A stretch of 64,000 bases of DNA from Opisthorchis felineus (taxonomy: Eukaryota > Platyhelminthes > Trematoda > Opisthorchiida > Opisthorchiidae). Both the position numbers and the translations under genes were made by a program. The stretch is taken from assembly GCA_004794785.1 (NCBI GenBank), contig SJOL01002263.1:730520-794519 (forward strand). The letters are read 5' to 3'. How positions within the stretch are numbered: the stretch's first letter is position 1; every line of letters begins with the position of its first letter. Below are positions 35,916-47,780 of the stretch, piece after piece. The notes under the pieces were generated by a model that was not told the origin of the DNA, did no database searches, and was given only the letters and a program-made list of their open reading frames with translations.

Positions 35916-38444
35916 GAGAAGGAACAGCGACTCTCATCCTTCAATCACACAAACTATATTACGCGGTCACCTATTGACTTGCTCCTTGAGTGACCTGCTT
36001 GTAATGCTTATTAGGGCCCACAACACAGATTAAATAGGAAAGGTCACTTGGCACTAATTTTTGAACAAGAGGCATTGCACATGCCGCAAATGAATTCAAG
36101 GGAATACATGGTTTTGCTGATGCGGCAATTTAAGCCCTGATGTTTTCCGTGTATTTCGTTAAAAGTGCACTGCCCCGGGTTGTATGTAGTTCCACTGAAA
36201 ATGCAGATGAATTCTGCAATCGATTCCTGTGTTGCACTCCGTATTGACGTAAAATGTGCGTTTTTATTATGGAGCGATGTAAACATTGTAACTGAGTCCG
36301 GTCACACTGTAATCAACGAGTCACTAAGCTGAACTGACAGACTTTGGAATGACCTTAATAGTTGAAAAGACACTATAATAACCCAATTATGTCGCTGCCT
36401 GTTTTAAGACCAGTGGGTGGCATATTTAATGTGTCTTTTACAATACGAAGCTTACTTTTGTCATTCCAAATGTTAGATAACTGAGGCATATTTTGACTCT
36501 AAGGATACATTTACTTTTTGCCTGTTAGACCTCTGTATTATTTCATAGAATTCGATAGCGCAGCGCCCGATGATCTTTCATCTCTATATGATGTAGAAGT
36601 TTTTGGGACGATTCTTATCTTTGTAAGCTGGCGTACTTGCAGTCACTATTTTTCCGTCAAGGCTGAGCGTTTGAGTTTACAAGTTCAATAATTCGTTTAA
36701 TCAGGCTTTCCTTATCCACAATGCATATATTCAGACGACCTTGTAGTTCGATACACACTGATTTCGTCTGATAAATATCCTGTGATTATCGTCTAGCATC
36801 CAGATGATTTCATCTCACACCAAAAAATAGAGGCTGTAGTGCATGAAACTAATTCAGCTATTGGACACTGGGATAATGTGTTAGAAAGGTACACACATCT
36901 CGTTCAATGGCGTTCCTTGTCATATAAATACTTTTGAACCCTCTATTTTGAACAGAATGGTTTCAGTGGCGAGACTCCTGAAACAATACGTCATCACCTC
37001 CTGGATACCTTCGAGCACATAGCTATTCTGAATCCAAAGTAAACCTTCCATTTTCACGCACTTAATTTACCCGACTAAGTAAGGGGTATTGGCAAGCGCC
37101 TTTGACCATAAAGCTCTTTGTGGATAAAACATAAAGGGTCACTTTTAAAATTTGTGAAATTTCGGCTTGGAAAACCCAGAAGACGCGAGAATGGTTGTGT
37201 GAAAATGATGGGGGAAGAAATGGACAACTGAAAAGCTCCGGGTTAGCAATTAAGTGTCTATCATTTAACCGTCACATTCTGGGATACAAAGGCATTTCAT
37301 TATGAAATATAGGGAGTAATCGATTTGTAGTGTCCCTGAACAATTAATGTATACGGTACTTTTGCAAAACTTAGTTGAAATTGGTCGATTGTAATTTACT
37401 CCGAAGTGTAAACACCTTCGAGGTGCCTGATAATTAAGTCCTGATTTGTGTCACGTCTTCAGCAGGTTTCCTAAATGCTTATGCAAAAAATTTCGGTCGT
37501 CGACTTCTTTTGACATCATGCTTATAAATGGCAGTCTCATAGACCTGCAATACTTCTCCATTCTTGACTTTGTCCTAGAACAGAATTAAAACTGAGTAGA
37601 ATTAAACTAGAAGCGCATGGACTCTGAAGGAGCTGTTTCGGGCCATCCATCGGACGGACTTCGGTTTTATTTATAGTAAAACGTAAAATAATCTTGGGCA
37701 ACAGAATCAGAGGGAATCTTGAAAGCACTTCGCTGCGCATTATTACACATGTGCTCACTCCTATGGTTTTAGAAGGGATATCCCATTGTATTTGTATGTG
37801 AATGAATCGTCCACGTCGGTGTCAAATTGTCATCGTTAGTGCAACCCTTTCGATAACTGGTAACATGCGATTTGTTAATTTGCGCGTCCAATATCTGCTC
37901 CAAAGTTTACTGTCATGATTGCTTAGTACAGTCATCGGAGTCACAAGCCGCTTGGGTGTCATCCTGGAGAGGGATTTGGTCCGTCTGCTAAGTTAAGTAT
38001 CAAAGCACCAGATTTTCTCTGTGGACAGCTAAGCACCTATCAGCATTCAATTTAATTATCTATGCCACTCCCTACAGTTTTTCAATATCACAATGATGGT
38101 TGCTTTCACGAAGTTCCACAGTGCGTATGAATTAAACAAATACAGTCTATCCTATAAATGGGAGTTACTGTGTATTTTTAAATCCCAATTTCAAACTGGC
38201 ATACCTTTCAGCTGATCTCGGCTGGATTTTACGGATTTCAACAAATGTGCCATAAATCAGCAAAGTATATTGTCCGAAAACTGATTTGTGACATCAAGGC
38301 AAACACAGGGGACAGCATTTTGGGACATAGTGATCTAATACGTTTCTAGACTTTGGTGCGTCCGGTTTGGATTATAACCAGAGTCTACGGCGAAGGATGA
38401 TATGCACATGATATATTTGTACACAATATAATGACACAATGATG

Positions 38445-38486
<42 letters not shown>
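38445..38486. repeat. AT dinucleotide microsatellite
   Basis: About 20 TA units with one G interruption near 38468. It generates the spurious Tyr/Ile-repeat frame on the minus strand at 38335-38586. Confidence 0.95.
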
Positions 38487-38924
38487 CATCAGTTTTTTTG
38501 CCGATGAATAATCTTTTAGATTTCATGGCATACCTGATCCGATTAGCATTTACTGCTTTCAGTTTCAATAAATTTATAAGGATCAATTAAAGCCTATTAC
38601 AAATGAATTTTTGAACCAAATCTCAGTAGCGCGAAAAGGGGCCCATTGTACTGGACACTTGTAATTGACCCTTTCACTCTCACACAATGCACCCTACTTC
38701 CTCCTGTTACCAAAAGAATCGAAAGTCACGTCACGGCGAATCCACAGGAATGGCGTTCATCCTACAGGCTACTAAATAAACTAAAGAACCGACCATTCAT
38801 ACCGGACGTTTTGCTTCTATTGACACACACATCAAGTGGACATGGAGGGATCAACGAGCAGACGCCTCTTGGTGGGATTCAGGCTGTTTCCCAAAAGATA
38901 CCAGTCAACATTCCGGCCCTTTCG

Positions 38925-38995
38925 TAAGGCTGTTGGTCGAATGGTTGATTGTTCAAACTACTAGCAGGAGGTTGCGGGTGTGAAACTTCCTGGGG
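38925..38995 (+). repeat. tRNA-like SINE head
   Basis: Contains GTTGGTCGAATGGTTGA (A-box-like, about 38931-38948), a central ACTACTAGCAGGAGGTTGC resembling a long-variable-arm tRNA, and GGGTGTGAAACTTCC in the B-box position (38976-38990; expected GGTTCGAAACC). A TG replaces TC in the B box and the acceptor stem does not pair, so it is a degraded tRNA-derived element rather than a tRNA gene. It is followed by the dispersed module at 39051-39108. Confidence 0.5.
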
Positions 38996-39050
38996 ACGCG
39001 TTAGATGCCTAGTGTAGTTGGTTCCTAATAAGGATGAAACAACCGCAGTT

Positions 39051-39108
39051 CTTCATGGCTTCACAGCGTGGGCCGGCCTCAATTACAGGAAGAAGCCTCG
39101 ATTGAAAC
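39051..39108 (+). repeat. Dispersed repeat module, copy 2
   Basis: Same order of blocks as 13005-13060 (GTGGGCCGGC, TTACAGGAAGAA, CGATTGAAA). Here it follows the tRNA-like element by about 60 bases, suggesting that both belong to one composite retroposon. Confidence 0.55.
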
Positions 39109-40286
39109 GAACCTAAACTGGTCCGCTTGCCCGAGAATGCCCCATGCCAGTTGAAAGTGCGTTGACACCCAGCGCTTTAAAGAATTTTCGAAAAGTCTGT
39201 CGTCTCCAATATATATGGATTCAGAAAACGCCTCGTGTTGGTTTCATAAAGAATGATCCGAGCAAGTAGTTTGGATCATCTAACGGAATTGATGGATGCC
39301 CCTTGACCTAGTGATCAGGCTGAAATGTTGCACAAGCCCCCTTGAGTGAACTATTTTGAATTTCGTTCCGCAAAGTGAAGCTGTGACAGGCCCGACAGAG
39401 GTAACCATCAGGATAACAAGTAACGGCGGCCGTACCAGATGTCATCGTAATACACGTTAGGAGGGACAGTAGTACTCCCCTTTACATTGAGAGCGCAAAG
39501 GCAGTTTATTCAATACAACCAGCAGGGTTCCGTCATACTCTTGCGATGTATCAGTAGCTGACACGTATACAAAAGGCTAACAGTTGTTTTTCCTTGTGTC
39601 TAGATGTAGCTTTCAGCTATGTTATTCGCGCGGATTCATGACAATATCACTTTTTCAGAGATGTTCCAAGCGCCATCACAACCTGTGAGTGTGGTTGTGA
39701 TCACCTCCTTATTTATACTGAAAGAGAATCCTTTTGTTCCAAATTACCCTAGTTCCCCCGACTGTCAGACTGAGCTGGAATAATCTAAGGTGCTGCTCAG
39801 TCTATAGTACAGAAATCTAGTCTAGAGTAATTTAGGTGATTGCGGCTACATTCGATAAAGGGACAGGTTTTGGTATGAGTAAGTTCCAGAACACCCGACC
39901 CTGGTAACACAACTCCACGTACAATCTGAAAAGGAAAATTAGGGCTTGTGTTTCTCGTCTCTGCTGGTTTTCAGCTTCCCTGTGTTTGCTGAAAATGCAG
40001 GCCAGGTATACATTAATGTGGTCTGCTTAATTATCCGCATGGCTGCAAATGTGTTGAAGTTGCCATATTTAGGCTGGAAAAACCTCCCCCCCAAATAATG
40101 TCACAGCGTGCCCGAATTCGAACTTATTCCTAATCAATACCATATGGATCCTAGTAGTCGGGAACCACTTCAAACAGATTAATTTACAGTAGAACACAAC
40201 TTTTCTTGCGATATGCCCTAGGACTCAAGATTAGGTGGAAATGAAAAATTTTGTGTGCATAAAAGGGACGACTACAGCTCACTCAC

Positions 40287-40475
40287 TCCAGGTTAAACAG
40301 CTGCACAGGTTTTACCCACGGTTTCAAGAGAAGTTGGACATCCCAGTCATTGGTAATCTTGATCTTTGCGGAGGCGTCAGTATTAGCTGACACGGCGACA
40401 GAAATTTCGTGTCTTGTTCCGTGTACTTGTGCATGTCCGTTTAGTTGCAAATCCTGTACGATTCGAAGTGCATAT
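40287..40475 (-). CDS. LLTP gene, DUF1943-like region exon (63 codons)
   Basis: An internal exon between the acceptor CGCCTTATAG| at 40476 and the donor GA|GTGAGT at 40286. It completes the codon left open by 44686 and ends with two bases of a codon. The peptide YALRIVQDLQLNGHAQVHGT ... NTDASAKIKITND ... LLLKPWVKPVQLFNLE matches the end of the vitellogenin/apolipophorin DUF1943-type sheet. There, a strand ladder leads to a conserved P.....LF segment before the open beta-sheet region. Confidence 0.8.
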
Positions 40476-43400
40476 CTATAAGGCGTAAAAATAATAGACA
40501 TAATCGAATGTCATTTTTTCGAGAACATTCTGATGTTCCGTCTGGTTAGAAATATATGTAGAGTCTCTCATCCCGACGTATATCATTCATTTTACAAGCT
40601 AACGGAATAATTATTTTACAGGATGTCCCACTTCGCTCAAAATACTTGCATATGTTGGATGATTCTCTGTCCTTGGAATCGTGACCGGTGGTTTGTCTAC
40701 TGAACATAATGGACCCAGGCGCCCTTAAATTTACATAGTAAGCGATGACATGTGTTCTAAATACAGTCTTCGACAACTGTTTTCACGACCAAAACTTCAT
40801 TGTTAACCTGCCGGTTGGTGGTAGTTTGAAACTGCACCTTAAACACTAAGAGTTTGAAAGACTTAAAAGAAGTATGGAACCTAACTATCGGGGCTATTGT
40901 TTTACGTCTACCTTCACAGCTTACTACGCTTGTCTGGTTACAGGTACAAAAACGATGAAAATCTCACTAAATAACGTAAATCGGTGCCTACTTGGAGATT
41001 CGGATAATCCTGCGACGGGTCCACCAGGAACATTTTAAATAGTTTCGTAGCTTCAGTATAACTCCCTGTAATGGCACTAATAGGGTTGATGATGGGTCCA
41101 TCTTTCTCAGGATAATATCCCAAACGGCGTGCAAATTAAGATTTATTTATGTATTAACCAGACCAGACAGAACAGTTTAAAAATATGGATTGCTTGCTCT
41201 TTCCTTCATGGAATATACGGTGGTTTGAGCCGACTCCATTCGTCATTAACACGTAGTTCTTACGGATAATTTGTTTACCACCTCAAGTAACTTCTGGCAT
41301 GACACGTTTGAGGTCATGGAATGGGGACAAAGTATGGTGGCAGTGAAGAGCCCCACCTACAATGTATTGCCGTCAGTAGCACGACAGAAGTTTTATCCGC
41401 ACACCAGCATCGTGTTTTGAGTGTTTCAACACTGATATATAGTTACACTCTACATCCCTTAAGATCAAATGAATAGTTATTTTTGAAAACCACTTTTGTA
41501 AGAATGGTATGCTTAGACTCGAAATTGGAAGACCCCAAATGATTATTGTAATTTATATTCTATATGCTATTTAACAATAGGCCTTCCTGTAAATTTACAC
41601 TTTATAGCTCCTCTTTCTTTCCGTTAGCATGACATGCCCTTAGCCCTTGACCACCTTTGAAGATGAACTTAAGCAAACTGGCTCCACAGAAGATACCTCA
41701 ATCCTATTTTATCTCGTAAAACTAGATAAAACTGACGACCTAACAAGCTAAACTAAAAAAAAACAGGGAATGAGACACTACAAATCATTTTTGCAATTCA
41801 TGGTAAGTTTTATGGGTTTCCCACCATCAGCACTTACAAATGTCGGTGAAACTGGATCCCCAAAATGCTAAAATGCAACTCCTAATCCCTCCGGGCCTCC
41901 GGAATACAAATTACGTTAAACTACCCATCATTAAACCAAAATATTTGGATTACAAGCTGTGAAAGTGGGTACGTCTTGAGGCAACCCAGCAAATGAGGAA
42001 ACACTCAAGTTGAATTGAGTGCTCTAAAATATCACGAATCGAAGCAGTCCATTGTGAAATTCACAAACTTTGGCAAACTCTTACGCAAGAATGGTACACA
42101 CAACTATACGAATACTTTTGCTTTTTCTGCAAAATAGACCTGTCAAACCGTAAACAGGTGAATTTGACGAGGATCTCTCTGCAAGTGGTAGCACCATCGG
42201 GTGCGAGATTTCAGTGGCAGATGCTTTTTCTATATTGAGACCCCCACTGGAGGGACTAAACATCCCAAAATCTAAACCAGCCGTACTTTCTAGTCCCAGC
42301 AAGGTTTAGAAAGTCCCTGCTAGATATGCTTCCTTGCGTCAGATTTACTGGCCGGCTGTAGCGTTAGATAAATGGTGCCATAATCGTAACCAGTATACTA
42401 TTTCACCATTCCATCAACGCGACCGTACTTGGGTTGGCGAATAATTATCCAGTGATCTGTGGGAATGTACATTTTGTTTGTGACAGGGGTTGAGGTTGAG
42501 GAGCCAGAACGCTGGAGGGTGCACAAGAAAACACTGTACTCGTTAGCTCTACATCGGTTACAGCTGTTTCCTTTTCTGTTATTGAATGAGGCGGACGGTG
42601 ACATAAATATTCACCGCTGTAGTTTTCCACATAATACCCAGGGTCACGTAATTGAAGTCAGTACCGCAGCATTCGCCGGAAAGATTCCGTCAAAAAAACT
42701 TAACTAGGATACTATGTAATCAGACGTGTGACGGATATTTCAAGTGGCCGGTTCAGAAGGAATGTGATGCGGTAGATACATGCTTCCCCTTCGAGGGAGG
42801 CCCGTCCAACAAGATTAAGTTGGTGTGGACGGAGAATTCAACCGGGTCTCTCAGTTTTAGTATTCTCTAGTCAAATGTGGTGCACGGGGCAGTCTCATGT
42901 TTTACTTTGAACACTGTCTAATTCATCGAGCTAATTTTCCTGTTAAGACACCATTTATATGGTCAGTGACTACGCTGAAAAGCGCAATAAAGATCTTTCA
43001 TTATGGATTTATCAAGCAGGACTAATCCCCGACTTTTCACCGGTAAAATTTTGGACTTGCACAATAAATTAGACGTCATTGTAGACTGAACATTTCATTA
43101 GCGTAGTAAGCCAGTGCTAAAAATCTCACCCAACCCTCCATTAATTCTAAATATAATTTCAGTAAAGTGTCACAAAGCAACATAAGCTTTGAGGTCGTTT
43201 GGAAATTTTACTTATTCTCTTGGCACTGAAAATGTCAATCGTAGGTGTACTGAGGTTACCCAAGGCCTTGGTTAAGTGGCAGTTTCCCTTAGAAAAATTG
43301 ACATGAAAGGGAACAATATCTGATTCCGTTATCACACCAGACACTGTTGACAAACGATCACTATTCTTCAGCTGAAGACCTTACCGTTTGTGCACTTGGG

Positions 43401-44685
43401 CATTGAGACACAGCTGTTACGTCTCTAAACACGATTGCAAACTCGGAAATCTACTGGTGTGAGAAGGGGTTGGTTTGATTATCTTCATCCACAGCCTTCT
43501 TGCATTGCTAATAAAGCTGTTTCAGGCAACTTAGTAACTGTAGTCCATGCCGGTCAATTTGATTCGCAAACATTTGCTCATCCTAACGGAAAAGACCATT
43601 CCAGAAAACAAATTACTCAACAATACAGAGTTTCTTAGCTGTTCCAATGGGTATACAACACATGAGATAATGCAGTTCCTCTCAATGTGATATCAAAATT
43701 GTACAAATAAGTATGAGAAAAATAAATTGATATAAAGCGGTGATGATATTTGGTTTAACTCTGATTTTTATCCAAGACAGCCCTTACTCCAGCAAGTTTT
43801 TTGACACCGTTACCAGTGACCAATTTCTACTACGAAACAACTACGTTGAAGGTAACCGTAGTTGCGGCAGTATAGCAATAGATAGAATGTTTGAGCCGCC
43901 AAATTTGCAGAGTGATTTACAATAGTAGTGATTTAGTGGTGATTTACGATAACATTATCAGAATTAAATGTCTAAAAACGTACGTCGTTTTTAATCTTTT
44001 CGAAGACATCTTAATAAACGTTGACTGTTAACTGATCATCAAATCAAATTTAGACTATAAAGTTTAATCCTTACCGCACGCAGAAATACATCAGACCGCT
44101 GGATAACAGACGCTAATCCGCTGTGAATTTACCCAACTTCACAAAATTACTAGACTCAAGAGCCTCCGAAATGCTAAAAGTGATTATTCTGACTGATGGC
44201 AATCTAATTTTAAGTAGAAATTCGCCGACGCAAATTGAAATTGTCCAAACAGTTCTTTCATGCTGTGTATATCTAAAGCATTTTGGACCTAGACATAACT
44301 GCGCGCACCATGAAGAATGTGCCTCTTATTGTATACGTGTTATATATACTGATATTTGGGGAGGAAAACAAAGAACACTTGAGCGTCAACTTATTATAAC
44401 GATATCCTTAGACCGTTTAGATGTAATTACTATAAGAATGCCGATTAGAAGGAAAGCCCAAAGAAAAGTTCCATATTAGGGCGAATAGATTAATTAGGCA
44501 AATTGCTCTCAGTATTACCCTGCAAATAATTCCAGCAATCCGGCTCCAAAAACAACTACTTGCTCCGGAGAAATATGATTGAAATACCACTTGTGATTTA
44601 TGACATTTTGAGCGCGAATTTCTTATAATTTACTTCGGGAACGACACATTTTGCGATAAAATAAAACTTCCACACCCTGACTTAC
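40476..44685 (-). other. LLTP intron, 4.2 kb
   Basis: Flanked by two exons that join in phase, so no LLTP exon is required here. It contains a cluster of overlapping open frames at 42400-42870 (see separate entry) and a 118-codon plus frame at 44123-44479 of unknown nature. Nothing else is recognised. Confidence 0.6.
42652..42870 (+). CDS. Candidate plus-strand exon, cysteine-rich
   Basis: An open frame of 72 codons with four cysteines and three sequons: NLT, CNQTCDGYFKWPVQKECDAV, DTCFPFEGGP and NST. It looks like a disulphide-bonded extracellular segment. A possible acceptor is the TAG before 42710, and donors are poor. The preceding 250 bases are open in another plus frame (42459-42707) and in two minus frames, unusual in this AT-rich setting. 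It may be an exon of an undetected plus-strand gene or an old element. Confidence 0.25.
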   Translation: MKSVPQHSPERFRQKNLTRILCNQTCDGYFKWPVQKECDAVDTCFPFEGGPSNKIKLVWTENSTGSLSFSIL

Positions 44686-44896
44686 TCTGAGTTCAGATTC
44701 AGTTCGTATGATTGGCCCATAGCAAAGTGATGCTTGAATCGACCATAGAGCACACAGGTGATTTGCTGATTAATAACCGAACCACCAGTGGTAGGCAACA
44801 TCAACGACACGTCCCAGAGAAAAGCGCTATGTCCAGTCTCGTTGGGCCACGGTTTCAGTATTCCAAAAGCGTTTTTTGCGTAGTTAATCAATGTGC
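44686..44896 (-). CDS. LLTP gene, start of DUF1943-like region (70 codons)
   Basis: An internal exon with acceptor ACCTTACAACAG| at 44897 and donor GA|GTAAGT at 44685. The peptide holds the conserved PT.G segment that opens the beta-sheet region after the helical domain in LLTPs: FLWDVSLMLPTTGGSVINQQ, then GRFKHHFAMGQSYELNLNSE. It begins in phase 1 and ends in phase 2, fitting 40475. The exon upstream of it, which must end in phase 1, is not resolved. Confidence 0.8.
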
Positions 44897-47731
44897 CTGT
44901 TGTAAGGTTTGGTATATAAACTCTTTCTTCTCCTGACTGGCGGATGTAAAGTGAGGTGATTGGGAGCTTATTCGTTCTCAGGAGGTACTGTCGTATCTTA
45001 GTGAAAAGAAATCATGCACATTCATAAATCTCGAGCATCAAAGAACCCAATCGAAATAAAGCTAGTCCAACCTCTGATGAAGAAACCGAAATTGTAGGAC
45101 GAGGTGTCTAAAAAGGCCCATAACTTATTGGAAAAACAAGTTGAACGAATGTGCAACCTTGCCATAACTTTGGTGGTTTTCCAGAATCATGCATCCTTTA
45201 AAATTGACTCATACACCGACAGCAATACGCCTTGTGTTCTAACTGTAAGCTGTGCTCCAGCTGTCTGCGTGGAAAGCCTTTTTATTGGGCATTACGACTG
45301 TTATTATGTTGTTCATCCATATTGGTGCGTAAGGTTGGAAAATTACTATCACTTGATTGGAGTTGACTTTGGTCAGATGTCTTGACAAATATATTAAACA
45401 TCACACCTGAATGGCTTATATTTGGCCAGCTTTGAGCCAAAGATCGTATAAACAATCTCACAGGTATAAACAATGCAGACTAAAACTTCAGGTCCTACAT
45501 AAATCGCCTACCAAGTCTCTTGTGAAGTCAAAAATAACCAAGGTACTTACCCCTAAGGATGGGTTATCTAGAAATGCCTAAAGGAACTAAACGAAAGTGG
45601 TCTCCCTGAATTTCGGTCTTTCTTTTAGCCTAGTCTTTGGAAATCTAAATAGACCTGATTGTCAGATTTTAAAGTATAAATTAAGGTGAGATGAATGTAC
45701 AGATAGCGATGAGTTGAGAGATGAGATGAGCGATAATGTTACCACAAGAGTTTATGCAAAACTTAACCCGAGGCGTACTGACGAATAAACTCCGCACTTT
45801 GCACTTACCAAGTGTTTGCTTCTGAACAAAACGTGCCAGTCTGGTTTTTATGACTCTTCGGACCGGGGCTAATTAATACGACTAAGTGAGCAAAGAATGG
45901 ACGGTGTTTAGCATTTGGATGTATCGTTTGCTCCTTTCGGATCTGACCGGTAACCGATTCTCCACACTAAGCTAAACCTTCTTCTTAAGTCGTGTTTTCT
46001 GTGACACCGAATATATAGGTTATCAAGACAGGGACTGTTTGCTAGTTGCATGTGCTCATGCTCCTAATGGTCGAAGTGACAGTCCAGGATCTTACCCTCT
46101 CGACCGTCTGACTTGTGATCTTGTTCGTGTTTTTCTTCGTGTTAGATTTCAGCTCAGTTAAGACATCCAGAGAAAAGGTATTCATTCATGATTTAGTTAC
46201 TTTACATGCCTCATATTCGCTAAAAATCCGACTGCCGTTTCTTTATGCACCCCACGGATGGTCTGCTATTTTAGTTGATCATGGTATCCATGCGCTAGAA
46301 ATGGTCCGTCCTCCACAAGAGAATCAATGTGTAATTCGCCCTGATTCGTACTGATCGGATCACTGCAGCAATATTAGACTTCCCGATATAAAGGATCATC
46401 CAAGCAGATTATTGCCAATTAAGTGAGAATTTCGACGCTTGAATGAAACCGAGATCTCAGCTGAAGCACTATAATTTGTGTGCACAACTGATATCGGCTA
46501 CCACGTGCTGTGTGACAGGTAGGCCACTAAATCCAAGTGTGCCATCTGGTGCGTTTCATACGGGAGGAAATGCTTATTGGATTGTTTATCGATCAACGAC
46601 AACGTGATTCTTTAAGATAGTCACTCCTGAACTCGTTAGCTCACAGTACAAGTGAATAATTTTAAATGTGCATGCGATGGTGCACAACAAGCACATTACC
46701 GAAATACCGCATTTTGAAAAAGGAAGAAATTATCCGCGGACGCTTTGTAACAGACCGTACGCAGATCACTTAATAGTGAAATTTGGGAAGCCAAATATTT
46801 TATGATATTACATCCTACAGTCATGAATCTAGGGACACGAACAGGTCTTTAACTTCACCGTTTACCTTTATCCGAAGTTAAGGACAGAACAACCGTCGTT
46901 CGTGTTAAATTATTTGGGCAAGGCACCCCGTTAGGAAATCACGATCCTTGTACGCGCGCTTAGTTGTGTGTAGGCTTGGTGGATGAAATATGAACCCATC
47001 TTCAGTTTTCCCAAACTCAATATTTTCCTGTTGGGTAAGCTGAAACTTCTGTACGCTCTTTTTAAAATCAGGAACACAAGCCTGATTTTCAAGAACCTGA
47101 ACAAGGTTTAAACAGTAGGGACAACCCAGCCGTTCGGTGAAATTGGCGAAGAGCTTCTTTTTGAGAAGCTCAAGTTTTTGGTGTCCTAGCTGAGCACTGG
47201 AGGATTCTGTACCAACTACTTCCTAAGATGTCGTCATAAACATTCACTCTTAAAATAGGTATGCTATGAGTATTTCATAAGTGTGGTGTTCAAAGAGCTT
47301 CGATCTGCTTCAGGGACCAGCGTCTGATTCGGCCAGACATTTTGGACATCTAATATAGTAGTAAAATTTGAACGACGAAATATTAAGTAAACGGAAGGTG
47401 AATGCAGCCGCATTATGGAGATTTAGAACATTTGTCTCCTGAGATAAACAATTAAATCACTCACAAGATGTTCAGTGGAACGCAGTGTGTTGAAAGCTGA
47501 CACCAAGGATGTTACATTTGGGATGCCACTCATCTTTCGTTCATCTATCCTGACCTTTTAAAGGAAAAACCGGCACTCCTGTTTAAACATTGCATTGACC
47601 TACTGTAATAAAAAACCTGGCGGAACTGCCGACTCGACTTCATTTTGGCTTACACGAGCGCTACTATGGTATCCTTGTGGGTATTTTTGGCCATCCGCTT
47701 CCGCCCCCCATCCACTTTTGAACTTACTCAG

Positions 47732-47780
47732 TCTGTTAGCATAGCAACCACATACATTCACGGGCAAAATACTACCAAAT
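47732..47780 (+). CDS. Candidate plus-strand micro-exon (49 bases)
   Basis: An outstanding C/T-rich acceptor tract (CGCCCCCCATCCACTTTTG ... TTACTCAG) and a strong donor AAAT|GTAAGT enclose 49 bases. Only phase 0 is open, encoding SVSIATTYIHGQNTTK with an N-glycosylation sequon. The splice signals are among the best in the window. The gene it belongs to is not resolved. Confidence 0.4.

Larger units (their letters stand above)
35609..40286 (-). other. LLTP intron, about 4.7 kb, repeat-rich
   Basis: Holds two SINE-like elements, an AT microsatellite and a dispersed repeat module, listed separately. A 93-codon plus frame (38646-38927) immediately upstream of the tRNA-like sequence at 38.93 kb may be part of the same element. 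A minus frame at 37537-37758 contains a 30-base interval with splice-like ends, but nothing supports it further. Confidence 0.6.

Noticed and set aside
38335..38586. 83-codon minus-strand frame with Tyr-Ile repeats
   Set aside because: It is generated by the AT microsatellite at 38445-38486.
40992..41105. Protein-like minus-strand exon candidate (SYTEATKLFKMFLVDP) with a GTAGGC donor
   Set aside because: The flanking LLTP exons 44686 and 40475 join directly in phase (2|1); the acceptor here is poor in pyrimidines. It could be an alternative symmetric exon but is not required.
42085..42126. 42-base minus-strand micro-exon candidate (TATTTTGCAG acceptor, GTAAGA donor)
   Set aside because: Same interval, not needed for the LLTP frame, and too short to judge coding content.
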